DNA of 64,000 bases, from the NCBI GenBank assembly GCA_963281155.1, contig CAUJLY010000006.1, positions 5,084,001 through 5,148,000 of the forward strand, read 5' to 3'. Source of the DNA: Rhabditophanes sp. KR3021. Taxonomy: Eukaryota > Nematoda > Chromadorea > Rhabditida > Alloionematidae. Shown here one piece after another: positions 26,586 to 39,552 of the stretch (the first letter of the stretch is position 1; each line of letters opens with the position of its first letter). The notes under the pieces were generated by a model. The model did no database searches. It was given only the letters and a program-made list of their open reading frames with translations, and was not told where the DNA came from. The position numbers were made by a program, and so were the translations under genes.

Positions 26586-28338
26586 TTTACAATTTTACTA
26601 AAGTAGAACTACTGATGCTCAAGAAATGTTTCAATTTAAATAATATTGTTCCATTGCTACTTCTTTAATTACATTACTACACCATTTGTTTATTTGGAAA
26701 ATGAGAATATGCTATAAACTACTTTTATTTTATCATTATTTACTAACTTATTGTGTTTATTATTTAAAATAGTACAATTTTTATGAAAAATGATCTGTTG
26801 GACATTATATATACCACACATAATATTACAATTTTTAGGGACAAATCGAATTTTACCAATATCAATTTCAATTACGGCCTAATAAAGCCCTTAAAATGCT
26901 GCCCATAAAAATAGACTATTAAAATAATAAAATTTTATATTGTTACAATGCACTTAATGCCGTATATGCAACATAATTTCCTTACTAAGCACACATATTT
27001 TTTCACAGAAGAGGATTTTTTATTGAACATAAAAATTATCTTTGAATATATTTACACTATCATAAATAACTACATATGTAATAAATACATTCAATAGGTT
27101 AATCTTATTTTATTCTAATTCATTTATATCACTCGTTAAAACAATTGCGCTGGCTTTCATATATGATTATTAATTAAAAAATGTGCAATCCTCAAAATAT
27201 TCATATTAACTTGTTCAAATATTGTGATACTTAACCATTATTCTTTACCACAATACACCCATATATTTTCATGATGATGGGCTAGTATAAATAGAAATCT
27301 TAAATAAAAGCTAAGCATGCAATTTAGAATTCATTTACTTGTTTGTCTTAGTATATCTTCTGGCTGTTAAAAAAATACGATTATAGTAGTGATTTTGCGA
27401 AATTTAATCATCAAAATTACTATATTTATTTAATTTGTTTTAAATGCATGTACGTTTAGTGCATTCTCAAATTAACATGCCATTTATATATTGCTAAACT
27501 AAAAATATATAAATGAACTTTAATGTTGATCGTTGTAAATATAAGTGTTCTTTGGAATAATCTAGTGTATATCTTTTAATTTGAATTTTTGTAGCCTCGT
27601 AGTTCAAGATCCGGTCATTCATCTTAGCAAATGATATTGTAATTGGATGGTCGGTACTTAATAGAAGAATATAATGTTCCTTACGGCATTCTAGCCTTTA
27701 ATTACCCTGACTGATACTCTTAAAACGTACAAAGCAGACATTATGTAGTTGGAATTATTGTAAAAACTCGTCTTCGATGTCAACCTCAATTTACCTTTCA
27801 TATTTTTTTGACTTTTTGGCACAGTTTATATGTAAAATACCCTATCCAGATATTTATAACTTGACTATAAATCTTTTGTGTGTATATAATATTTAACGGT
27901 TTATGCATATGCTTCATTTTCTAATTGCAGATGCCAGTTTATATAAATGTATTTTTGACAACTTTCATTGCACATTCTTTTCATTTATAATGAAGCAGAA
28001 AAATATTGTTAATTTTAAATATGTCTTATTTCCTAAAATCGAATTAAACAAATTTGGTAAAATAATAATACTGTTATTTCAAAAACTGTATTTTCATTCA
28101 TATTACATTGCGTTAACAAATGTTATTGCTTGAGAATACATTCTTTGTCGTAGCAATTTAAAAATTTACAATATTCACATTTCCTATATAAAATTTATTA
28201 TGCGCAACTTATTTGATTATTCAAATTAATTATGATTACTAAAGAATCAAAAATTGAGGTATGCAATTACATTTTCTATTGATGATATTTATTTCAGGAT
28301 AAAAAATTTAGCTATGAAAAAACGTTTATATAATTTTG
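26586..28338. other. Intergenic, no supported gene
   Basis: About 1.75 kb of AT-rich sequence. A segment at about 27590-27790 is less AT-rich than its surroundings but shows no open frame, tRNA fold or repeat that I can defend. It may be regulatory. Confidence 0.45.
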
Positions 28339-30344
28339 TTAATTATCAATGCTTTCATTATGATGATAATTTTTTCTTTCTGCATAATCAGTATTTCGCT
28401 CGGTTAAAACTGAATCTTCAATACTGTGAGAAGGTAATTGTTCACTGTTGATAACGAAACCTGTATTCTCACTATTAACGAATGAATCGCTAGCAAAAAT
28501 AGTATGGAAAAGACTATAAATAGAAAATTGTGAGATCCCAGGTGAAGAACATCTTGACACCATTCCAATATAAGCATGTAAAGCAATAAAAATAAGCAGC
28601 TGTACAATTGCCAGCCAAAAGTCAATTAAGAATATGATTAGGATGTTAATCATTGCACCAATTAATGAGATGTAACGACTACTAAAAGTAGAATATCCAT
28701 TAGAACCTGTATTCCCAATGGTATTAGCATCTCCATTTTTGAAGAGTTCATTAAGATTCCCACTTTCAACAGCACCATATCCAGGAGTTGTTTTGCTCTC
28801 AAGGGCGTGTATTTCTTGCAAGTCATAGCTCATTGCAAGGCTTGCGTACGAATAGTTCACAAAAGCATAGGTTATCAAAAATGGCATTGCTGACATTACA
28901 GCTAATTGATTAAGTGAACCAAATAGGACAAACGCGACAGCGACCCCCATCATTACCAATCCAGCACGAACAGGATTATTATTGGCCCCGACCTACAATT
29001 TTTATTATATATACAAAGTTGCAATTAAAATTACCCCCTGGGACAATGGAGCCAATGTTGGAATAATTCCTTCGGCAGCTAATCCTTGTAAAACTCTTGG
29101 TGTTCCAATTAAACTGCCAATGATGGAACTTAAAGATGACAAATACAATCCAGTCAAAAAGATGAATTTAGTTAATGAAACTCTTTCATTAATCATTATG
29201 TCACAAAGCAAATATGGCCTGTCAACACTCGCTCCGAGGCATAAGATAAAAACTAAACAAGTCAAAGAAGAAACTGTAATTGCGGATATTTCTCCCAAAG
29301 CAATGTTTCTTTTTGGATCTCTTAAGTCCGAAGACATATTAGTTCCAGCTAAGACACCTAGGAAATTTGCAAAGAATACGCCAAATACCGTAAAAAACGA
29401 TTCATTTCCAGGAAGAACGACATTATATCCAACGGATGTACAATTGAATGTATCATAGTGAGGATCTTTATTCGCTTCGAATGTCTTCGAATTTAAGCTA
29501 CCTAATCCCATTTCATAGTTATGACCGTGCATTGCCCCCAAAAAGAAGTCAACGATGGCAATAAAAAGGAAAAAAAGTAAAACCATTTGAATTCTAATAA
29601 TCCATCGTACTCCAGCTGAATTTATGACTAAAAAATAAATAAAGTTGATAGGATACCAGTAAATAATTCAAAAGAGTACCTGTCAAGCACAAAATAATGG
29701 AAACGGCAATAAATTTTATTAGGTAGACATTACTTGAGTTGAAAAATCGTGCAACACTTTCCCCAAAACCAACAGCTACTAAAGATGTTCCGACAGCCTT
29801 AAAATAATGCAATTATAGAAATGAAAATGTAATGCTTGCCTGACCAAAAACATAAATGAGACCTACTGCACCACCAATTCGACCACCTAAAACATGAGAA
29901 ACAAGAAAATAGATCCCCCCGTTTTTTATTTGACATCTTTCACAAATTCCGATGGCCGATAGCACTGTGATAAAAGACAACGTTGTGCAAATTATTAGTA
30001 ATAGGACCGAATTTGCTATTCCTGCTGTGCCCTAAAATAAATTTTAGTTGTGGTCATTAATAAGTAAATCTTACAACTATCCATCCCATGCGAAGAAATA
30101 TGATGATTCCGAAGATGTTTACTATTACTGTTGGGAAAACTCCGTCCCAAGTTCCGAAAAGGACTTTTTCTTGGTTAACAATAAAGTTTCTAAATATAAT
30201 AAATAGTATAATATGGTTAACGCATCAAACTAACCTTTGAAACCATGGTAATGATTTTGAATCTATGGTATTGTTTGCAGAAAAAAGAGAATCAACCGGT
30301 TCCAAGTTATCAACGGGTAGGGGGTTATCATCGCCTGAACCCAT
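28339..30344 (-). CDS. SLC12 cation-chloride cotransporter family member, SLC12A8-like
   Basis: Six exons: 30344-30235, 30189-30075, 30031-29840, 29797-29680, 29627-29035, 28992-28339; phases close to 593 aa. Family marks in order: [20 protein letters not shown] and LRMGWIVGTAGI (TM1-2), [47 protein letters not shown], and a [17 protein letters not shown]...[12 protein letters not shown] segment typical of amino acid/polyamine/organocation-superfamily SLC12 proteins. The short N terminus without a regulatory kinase-site domain and the modest C-terminal tail fit SLC12A8 better than NKCC or KCC. The substrate is not settled even in vertebrates, so transport of Cl-, cations or organic solutes is open. 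Intron 3 (29839-29798) begins with GC, not GT, and the encoded protein is seamless across it. A TTTTTCAG acceptor lies about 10 nt before the ATG, suggesting trans-splicing. The SLC6 gene lies upstream on the same strand, about 0.7 kb away. Confidence 0.9.
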
Positions 30345-31053
30345 GCTCACCTGCTGAAAAACTTAAATTTAGAACTCTAAAGATACAAAATATTTATTTA
30401 TCGCAGAGAACTTGCTCGACATCAATCCAAATAAATGAATAACCAACCAAAAGGATATATCTTTTGACTTTATCATGTGCTCTGTCAGCGCCACACACAT
30501 ATACACTCAAGTTAGACTGCCATTTAAATAACGACTGTGTGCAATATATCTATTTATTTTTAAAAGGCTTGAGGCTTTCGAAGCTTGTTAAATGAGTTAG
30601 AATTACTATAACACAATGCCTTATCTAGACACGGAGGTGTTAAAGTGACAATTGTATTCCTATTCTCAACAACAAATCCAAATTGACAAAAAAATTTAAT
30701 TGAACACAACATATTTATTCAAATAACTACACTCAAATTGAATAAAATCGATACATAATTATAAATTTAACAAAAAATGGAATCATTTCCAAGGATTACT
30801 TTATCCATAATAAAGTTCCAAATTAAATCACAAGATGACTTCATTTTATACAAGATTGAGATTATGCAAATGGAAACCCGTAGATGACTCATATGCATTT
30901 GAGATTTTATTTATGTCGGCTAAAATATTAATTATAATATATTTTTAACGGCATCGAATGTTTGAAAATATTTGAACTAGAAAATATGATAGTTGCGCTG
31001 TGTCTTGCAGAAAATTATGTACCGGAATAAACAAACTGAGATGAAAGTAAAAA
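30345..31053. other. 0.7-kb spacer between SLC6 and SLC12 genes
   Basis: Both flanking genes read leftwards. On the - strand it holds an AATAAA (30911-30906) about 145 nt past the SLC6 stop and the candidate trans-splice acceptor of the SLC12 gene (AG at 30355-30354 or 30352-30351). The spacing is larger than in a typical nematode operon. Confidence 0.45.
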
Positions 31054-33468
31054 TTATTTAGTGTTAGTAGTTGCTCCGATTGTCTGTAATTCGGAAGCAG
31101 TCGATTCAGCCATTCTGTTGAACGACTGTTGAGATTTAAGCATGTAAGTGGTACTAGCTGTGGATCCCAAGCATTTTGCAGCAGCTGGAATATCACCTTC
31201 AATTCCCCATATCTTGAATTTTCGTACAAACCATATAAACGGTACGGGGGCTATGGCTATAATTACCATTCCAAATGCAATGAATAAAGCCCATACCGGA
31301 TATGGTGTTTTGTGTTGATGAGTTGTCGTTTCATCGTATGCATAATATTCGGGAACGCTGGTAAATGATTTTACAATGGAAGTAAAGAATAAAATAAACA
31401 TAATAGCTGGTGAAATAAAACGCCAAGTCCAAATCCAATATCTACCAACTGTCTGCCCCGTCATAAATTCCAAATCTCGAACAAACCGTCTATATCCATA
31501 AACATAAATGACGGCAAATACTTCAAAGAAAGCAACTCCCATCAAAGCATATGATCCTGCAAAATTATCAAACAACGAAACCCAGTATTGGCCTCCTTGG
31601 GTAGTGAACACTAGGCCTACTAAACAAGCAATAGTACATAAAATGCCTGTCATTACTGGTTTTGAGACCGTTACAAGGTGACTATCATTTAATGATGTAA
31701 TAACTCCCTCAAGTGTCCCACTGAAAAGTTGTTGTTACGTTTTTGTTCAGAAAGCATATATTCAAAAAAAACTTACAACATTGATCCCATTCCTAACATT
31801 AATAACATTAAGAAGAACATTACTGCCCATACTGGAGGGAACGGAAATTGCAAAATGGCTTCTGTGAATACAACAAAAGCTAGTCCAGTTCCTTCAGCAG
31901 CCTCGGCAATTATTTTTTCAAAATTACAATGTTTCGTCACATTAGCCATCAATTCAAACTTTGATAAAGCAAAGTTGTGATCCATCATATGAACATATTC
32001 TTCTATTGGTATTTGGGCTTTCATATCTTCCAAATTGGCATAAGTGTTTGGATAAAATGACATCAACATTTCCATATCTTTGTCAATACATTTGATGTAG
32101 TTTTTATGTCCCATGTATCCCAATATGCAAAAAATGACCAAACCAGTATATAAAGACGTTGCCAAGTTCGTAAAAGACAAGATAATGGTGTCTCTGATAC
32201 AATTATTTTTCAATGGATTATATGATCCAAAAGCAATTAATCCGCCAAATCTAAAAAGTATTAATTTTGAGTTGTTGAAAATCTTAATTCAAAGTCGTTA
32301 AAAATCTCAATTTAAGGTTGTTAAAAATACTATTTTGAGGTTTTAAAATAAACATAAAGCATACCCTAAGCCCATTGAAAAGAAAATTTGTCCACTTGCA
32401 GCAAGCCATACTTCAGGATCGTACAAACGATTCCAATCAGGTGAAAATATATACACAATTCCGTCAGTTGCACCCTCCAACATTAAACTTCTTGCCAAAA
32501 AAATGGTTGTTACGGCGTATGGAAAGGTTGCTGTCAAGTACATAACTTTGCCGGATGATTTAATGCCTTTGTTAACACACAAATAAATCAAAATCCAAGC
32601 AACTATTAGACTAAAGGTGATATGATAAACAAAGCCTTCGAAGTCACCGATTGATCTATCAAGAAAGTTATTTATCATTATGACAAATTATTACTTACCC
32701 ACTAGTTACAATGGCCTCACGATTCCAGAAATAAGAAGTGGGTGAACTAGACATTGTACATTCTTTGATTGCCGTTCCGTTAGTTGTAAGAGGACAGGTC
32801 TGTAAAGTTATTTTAATTCGTAATAAATGTCTTTTCCTTGTAACTTACACTCCACGGTAATGTCCATCCAATTGATTTATACAGATAATAAATACACCAA
32901 GTGATGATGACATTATAATACAGAGCTACCAAAAAAGAGACGATAGCAGCAGAAACACCAAGTCCTCCAAGATAAGGGTGGATAGAATTCCAAACACCAA
33001 CTGGACCTGTTCGCAGCCTTTGCCCGATTCCAAGTTCAATCAGAAAAAGTGGCATTCCTTCCAAAAACATCATTATGATGTAAGGTATCAAGAATGCACC
33101 TAAATTATCGTTCTAATTATTAATAAACTTGTTTTTAACGTACCTCCACCGTTTTTCTGGCATAAATATGGCCAACGCCATATGTTACCTAAACCAACAG
33201 CGTAAGAAATTACGCCCATCATAAATTGAGTCTTGTTATCCCATCCTTCCCGGTCAACATCATTTATGTGTATTACATGTTCATTCTCCGTAACATTTCC
33301 AGCCTCAAAGTTGACTGACTCTTCCGAAAAAGTTACCCGCGAACCTAAATGTCCTTCATCACTGCCAGAAATAAAAGTAGCTATCTTTTCCTTGTTGCTA
33401 TCATTAGCCGTAGTACGAGTTGCACCATTAGTCAATGGAATTTGCAAACTATTGTTATTGTTGCTCAT
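31054..33468 (-). CDS. SLC6 sodium-coupled neutral amino-acid transporter, B0AT-like
   Basis: Six exons: 33468-33144, 33099-32849, 32799-32699, 32655-32365, 32250-31777, 31720-31054; phases close to 702 aa. The N-terminal 80 residues are hydrophilic. Then TM1 carries the sodium/substrate signature ([25 protein letters not shown] split by intron 1), followed by [21 protein letters not shown]6 reads [13 protein letters not shown], again across an intron. A large extracellular loop with Cys and Asn-X-Thr follows, then [14 protein letters not shown] and GTLEGVIT. The long loop after TM7 and the absence of monoamine-specific TM1 Asp favour the B0AT (SLC6A15-20) amino-acid branch. It should move neutral amino acids into cells with Na+, probably in gut or nervous tissue; location is inference. 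The acceptor TTTATTTAG abuts the ATG, so a spliced leader or a 5' untranslated exon joins there. Intron 4 is enlarged by a 23-bp tandem repeat. Confidence 0.93.
32251..32339 (-). repeat. 23-bp minisatellite, about 3.9 copies, filling SLC6 intron 4
   Basis: On the sense strand, units lie at 32339-32317, 32316-32294 and 32293-32271 (each 23 nt, core ATTTTTAAC or ATTTTCAAC) plus a partial unit at 32270-32251 that ends in the splice acceptor CTTTTTAG. The intron is 114 nt while most neighbouring introns are 35-50 nt. Confidence 0.75.
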
Positions 33469-36400
33469 CTAAATAAATTTCATAAGTAACTTTTAATAAT
33501 GAAAAAAAGACAAATTATGTATACACTTAAAAAATAAGCTGAATAGTGTTTGAATTTTTATTTTTTGCCCAAAACGAATTACTCTAAGTCACACGATATT
33601 AAAAAGCAGGGTTTGCTAAAAAATTTAGTTTTGGGATGTTGTTTACTAAAACTCCTTTTACAAGTTTCATTCTCGAATTCTTACTTCATTATTACAATGT
33701 CAGATATTTATTAAGAAAAATAAAAGCGTAGGTAATAAATGTATGGAGGAAAAATAAAACACAATTTTGGTTACTTACTTATAAATGAATTTAGCTACAA
33801 TGAGATGAAACTTAATAAGTATAGTTGTACAAAGTTACTTACTGCCTATTTCTTTTTTAGCTAAGACAAATGTCTTCTACATGCACGAACAATAGTTTAT
33901 TCCATGACTTTATAAAACCAAATAGAAAGGCTCTTAAAAGATAATCAAAAAACATCAAAAAGTGACATAATAGAGTATTTGCAAACAGGAATTACAGTCT
34001 TTTAAAATATACATGATAGTTTAAATTTATGTAAACTAAATTTGTTAACTTTTTCATGAAACGTGGTCAAGTCATCACCACGTTATGTGGGTTTTTGATT
34101 ATTTTGGCCAGGATTTTATTTATAATATAGTTGGTGATAAGCGTATACTTGAAATGAGTATTTTAAGTAAGTCACATCAAAAATTGAAGAAGCTATTAAA
34201 AATAATGCCAAATATATTTAAAAATAGAAAAGATTGAGAGACAACAGAGATAACCTTTTACATTCTTATTTACCAAATCATTAGACATTTTTTAATTTGA
34301 GCAAGATAAATCAGGCATAAGTTTTTAAATAGAAAATTGTAAACATTTTTTAAATACAAATGATTGAAACTGAAAAATGGGAAAAAAGTATTAATATTAA
34401 GTAGATAAAATAAGAAAAATATAAACTTGAAAGTGGGTAAAAATGAAGAAGAAAAACCTCTTCAGAATATTTTAATATAATGCCGTATACTTATTTTAAG
34501 GATTACTGATGTAAGAATCCAAAAGTATAGGGTACTGAGCTGTTTTTTGCTATCAATAAATTAAACGAAGACAAAGACAAGAAAGTGTATATTCTATTTA
34601 AAAATATTACAAATGACACTGACTTGAGTCAGTATATGTAATTATTATCAAAATCAAAATAATGGCTTTTGACTAAGCTTGGAAGTACAAGCTTTTAAGT
34701 CAGTCACAGGATTTACATTTTTAAACCTATTTTGTCAATACACATCTGCATTGTTTTACTCGTTTTAAATTTGAATGTTGTAGATTGAAAAATATAAATT
34801 TTAAAAAAATCAAAGACATCGTGATGTGTAAAAACGTCATTATTGTTTTTTTATTTATGAAATGGGAAGAATGCTGTAGGAGATATGAGTCATACGGCCC
34901 ATCAACTCAATTGATCATGTAAAAAAGTGGATAAACTTATTTTTAATAATAATTATAAAAATTTGCCTCACAAGACTTTGTAAAAGCGTTTACATATGAT
35001 GCAATATGTCTGCAATCAACTAGATATCATAAAGGATGCTTATTTTCATAATATAAATGTATTCAACTACCTCACAATTTTTCTTTAAATTTATGTATAA
35101 CTTTATTTATTAACTACTCCCGGACGAGTCTCTTATAGTAGCGGCAATATGTATGCTAAAAAATCAAAATATATAAGTAGTAAAGGAGAATTTGTTCCTG
35201 ATTCAATAATTGGTCGTAAAAAGGATAATGTGTGGGTGTCATATGCAAAGCAAAACAAGATCAACTCTTTTTATGCCAACTTAAAATTGAATAACGTGAC
35301 TAGAGAAATGGAGATCTGAAGTATTATGTTGCAAAAAGTATGTTGCGCTTATGAAATATTAAAAAAATTGTCATTTATATCTTACATATACATTTATTAT
35401 GTTATCAACAAAATAATAATGCAATAGAAAATAATATTGGATTACTTGAAAGCATTGAAATAAACGAAAGACTTGGTTATTTGAATTCATTAAATTTTTG
35501 GAAATATAATAAGCTTAGTCCAATGCTTGACACTTATTTAAAAATCTTAAAGTTACAATGGCTCAGATATAAAAAAATTAACAAACAATACTTTTTTGGA
35601 AGGTCTGTGCACTCTCTCCGTTTTTATACACGATATAATTTGTCTCATTATATTCTTACTTCCCACTGCTAGTTTCAACCATACAACTAAATCTTGTTAA
35701 ATTATATTGTCAATTCCAATATAAAAGTATTGGTCTTCTATAAAAATAACAGCAATGTACATATAAAAATATCAAAATTGGAGTACGAGAATTCAAGCTC
35801 TAGACATATATTGGAACTAACTAATGAGCAGGAATAAAGTTTTCTTCCAATTATACCCATACCACCATTATATTACAATTACTTAAACATATAAAAATTG
35901 TATAAATTATATGCCATCGACATCATTTTGATTATGAAAAATTTCAGAATTTTCCACTAAGTAAAAAGCCATCTTTGAGGTTGGTTCAATTTATAAATAA
36001 AATATTATATTTGAATTTCCTAATTCTGATACCATGTTCTATTTTAATATTAGTTTGGGTAAATTATAAATAAAAATAAGTTTCCAATTGATGGCAAAAA
36101 CATATATCTATATATAAATGTCGAGCACAAATTTAAGGATATGTATAAAAACAAAAATTCATTACAATATGACAGATGCTTGGAGAATAGGAAATCTTTA
36201 TTAAAAAATGGATATTACTTGTGACACTTTCACCAAATAAGCAATGATGCAACAGAAGACTTAATGTATATACATAAAAATAAGTATTATGCAAAAAGTC
36301 AAAGATAAATTTTCTATCATTTTAAAGTTTGAGACTAGTTTTCAAGCAACTTGGAATTATCAGGTGACGAAGATATTTATAACATGGTTTAAAATGTGAT

Positions 36401-38678
36401 TAACTTTTGAACGGTTAATATAAAAACATTGACTTAACTGACATATGCTAAATAATAAGTTTTGATTTAAAGCTCAAGATATAATACTTCAAAGCAATAA
36501 CCTCACAACTACAAAAAGAGGTGCAAGAAATAAGAAATGAATAAAGGATATAATAATTATGAGAGAATTTCGGCTAATTAGCCAGTGCAATTAGTTTTTC
36601 AATCTCAACAATAATTATTGATAATGGCAAATTGATCTCAAATAAGAATAATGTGCTTATTATATGTGAAGCCACTTTATGATAAAAGAATGATCACTCT
36701 CTAATTTGCAACTCAAAAAATTTGTTATGTACTTCGATTTAGTATCATCTTCGAAGGCGGCGATAAGATATATTTATATATAATTGAACCTATATTTTAA
36801 AAGCATGTTAAGGATGATAACATTTAGGCAAAAATTGAGTAATAATCAATTGTTATAAAGTAAAAGAATGATAGATTAATTCTCACATTTAAATGTTACA
36901 AGTCTGGCTAATCAAAATTACTAAAACAATAAATTTGGTATATAAACGAAATGTGTGAATAATGTTCCCACTTATATTCTGGCAATTTTATTTCTTTGAT
37001 GTATAATAAAAGAATCCCATCTTTGCCTGTAAAAAGTAAAATGTAGCGTTTTTGCGAAACTACTTAGAGTTTTTAAATTTAAAAGCATTTATATGTAATA
37101 AAAAAGTAACAATCAAAACGCAATTTGAATTAATTCCTTTGCTTATAAAAATATAAACTTATTATGTAAATTGTTTCGCCGTTGAGAACTTTTTAAGAAT
37201 GTTAAACGATTTGCGCAAATAATGTATTTGAATAAAGAATTTATTGGCAACAGATTTTATATTTATACGGAATGAATAATCTTGAAAATGGCAAAATATT
37301 TCAATTTGGATGTGATTATTAAAACACCAATATTAAAAAACAATAAATCTTATATTTTAGAAATAAATATTTTAATGCCTTAAATTTTATTTCACATGAG
37401 AACCTATACTTTTAATTGTTTGTGAAAATGTAAGTCAAATTTACATATATATAAATAATTATTTCTTAAGACTCTTTATTCATTATAACTGCACTTTTAA
37501 ATATATCCACATCATTAAAAATTAATATAAGTGACATTCGAATTATAATAATCTAAAGTTAGAAAACTATTTTTAAATAAAAATTCAACCACTTTATATT
37601 TTAAAATATAAATAAATATTTGGCTGATAATGAAACTTTCAATTTAAATAACAAATATCCATTTTTCAATTAAAACGCTAACGAATTGATGAACCTTTGG
37701 AGAAAACCTTTTTTGAGGAAAATGTGAATAAATATTTTTGAACGGATAAAAGTTTGTTTTTAAAATAATGTTTATTATCAACGTTGGAAATAACAAGCTT
37801 ATAATGATTACAAATATATAGTCGTTAGTTTTGACAAGTTGGAAATAGATGTTTCAATGATAAATAGTTATTTTTTAAATGATATAGTTTCAATAATTAA
37901 TGAAAATAAATTACATATATCATTATATTTATAGAATTAAATGATGTGGTTCAACAAAAATAATGGCATTTTATGATAATAATCTTGTTTCGAAATAAAA
38001 GTTACTCTTTTTATTTACCAAAAATACTTTTATTTATATTTTTGTAAGATAGAGAAATTCAAATGAATAATATTTATTTAATTCATTATTTCCTAAATAT
38101 GTCGAAATTAACAATTGAAATATTTAGTTTATTTTGCTTTTTAAGCATAACGGTAGTATAAATAATTTAAAAAAGTATTGGATATGTCAAAAAAGTATAC
38201 TTAATATGCTTGCAAAATCATTTTTTAATTTTGAGTTGAAGTTAGATACAAACATGTCTTTTTAACAAACACAAGGAAAGGCATTTTTGTTGTTCATAAG
38301 CTTATGCTGTAGTATTCCTCATATCCATTTATGGTAATAAACAGATATTTTAATAAGTATTAAAGAATGAACTAAATAAAGAAAATATAAGTTAAGGCAG
38401 ATCTTGAATCAAAAAATTTATTTTGTTTGAAAAATCTGTATACTTTGCAATATTTGTGTGTGTATAATTAATATAACTCATGTATATAATAAAAGATCAT
38501 GTAGAATAAATGCTGGAAAATATTTGATTGCAGACAAAAAATTAAAACCAAACCATAAATCCATATTTGCCAAAAGAAATAATATGAAATAGTAAATATT
38601 TCAGATGTAAATAAGCTCCAAATAAGTGCAGACAAAAATCACTTTTTTATAATTTAAAAATAGTTATACCTATATAAA
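33469..38678. other. 5.2-kb A-rich gene-poor interval
   Basis: No supported protein gene apart from the relic at about 35.1-35.7 kb. The + strand is A-rich over T for most of its length, so it reads T-rich on the - strand, like the long introns of the SLC4A11-like gene on their sense strand. With the splice acceptor directly before the SLC6 start codon at 33469, this could be a 5' untranslated intron and distal promoter of the SLC6 gene. That is inference from composition. Confidence 0.4.
35149..35672 (+). pseudogene. Decayed relic, possibly of a hAT-family transposase
   Basis: Two coding-like pieces lie close together. The first (35149-35319, 56 codons) contains GRKKDNVWVSYAKQ then SFYANLKLNNVTRE, which looks like a BED finger (DxVWxxF, CxxC, xxVTR) whose two cysteines have become Ser and Ala. 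The second (about 35430-35672) contains NFWKYNKLSPMLDTYLKILK and later RYNLS, similar in layout to the C-terminal hAT dimerisation region (W, P.L, L, R..LS). The middle of a transposase is missing, so this would be an internally deleted and mutated copy. No terminal repeats were located. The resemblance is weak and A-rich DNA yields Lys/Asn-rich frames by chance. Confidence 0.28.
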
Positions 38679-39552
38679 TCACACATCAGGAGAATTGGGG
38701 ATGATTGAAGAGTTAGTTCCAAAACAATAAGATATGTGATCTATTTGCTTAAAACATGTACAAATGCCTTTTTTATCGCTTTGTTTAAGTGGTTCTGATT
38801 TTGCAGACCATGTACACATTCCATAAGCATGGCAAAAACTTTCGCATTCTCTCAAGTTATCAAATTCAATAATGTTTGGTTTACCTCCTTTCAATTTAAT
38901 ATTTCTTAATCGGGCTCCTTGACCGTTGTAAGCATTTGCCTTAATACCACTTTTCATAAAATACTGTCTTTTTGAGTCAGTGATTGCCGATTTTTTAAAG
39001 CAATGACGTTTTTTTTCATCATAAGTGTAGCTATAATTAGAAGGCCCTTTAAAAGTGATAAAAAGTCGAAATATATCCCAAAAATAGAATTTTTGTAGTA
39101 AATTACAAATACGTTACATATTAATATATTTTAAACTTCTAAATGATGTAATTGTAAATAATTAATTCCAGGAAATGAGTAAAGCCTTTCAAAATAGATT
39201 AAATATGACAAACATTTTCAACCAAAAAATATTTTTAATTTGTTTCAAGAATAATATTATTTACAGACCAAGGATTTCTTATAAGTTTTTGAGAACAACA
39301 TTTAATAACTTACGCCATGCAACACGGATCATTAGTGCAACTGATGCAGCAACTTGTCAGGTCTACATCTACCATTTCATCATAAGTTCCTCCATGTAAA
39401 ATTATATTTGGCAACAATATACAATTGCTATCTTAAAATCAAAACATTCAAAGTTGAGTTTATAACTATAATGACTTACGTAATCCAAATGCATAATATC
39501 TAGAAAAGAATAGTAAAGATATTGCTCCAATGCATAAATAATAATTAGTCAT
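38679..39552 (-). CDS. Secreted PAN/apple-like cysteine-rich protein, 180 aa
   Basis: Three exons: 39552-39480, 39431-39314 and 39030-38679, with phases 1 and 2 that close on a stop. Exon 1 is a signal peptide (MTNYYLCIGAISLLFF). After LHSNC comes GGTYDEMVDVDL, then CCISCTNDPCCMAYTYD, RHCFKKS across the second intron, and a second block with RLRNIKLKGGK, ECESFCHAYGMCTW, GICTCFK and YCFG. The order (Cys, a central GG, a CxxC cluster, an aromatic, then a Cys before KS) is like PAN/apple modules, which bind proteins or sugars in secreted and adhesion proteins. The continuity CCMA-YTYD over the splice is the reason for choosing the AG at 39031 rather than the TTTAAAG acceptor 16 nt upstream, which would hit a stop. 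No transmembrane segment is seen. Domain assignment is by pattern only; role unknown. Confidence 0.72.

Noticed and set aside
27585..27790. GC-richer patch with TTCAAGATCC, considered as a tRNA or other RNA gene
   Set aside because: No cloverleaf can be drawn and no termination run is in place.
31054..33468. SLC6 gene considered as a monoamine or GABA transporter
   Set aside because: The TM1 region and the long extracellular loop fit the neutral amino-acid branch; no monoamine-type Asp was seen in TM1.
28339..33468. SLC12 and SLC6 genes considered as an operon
   Set aside because: The spacing of about 0.7 kb is larger than typical nematode operon spacing, and both genes have leader-like acceptors of their own, so co-transcription is not shown.
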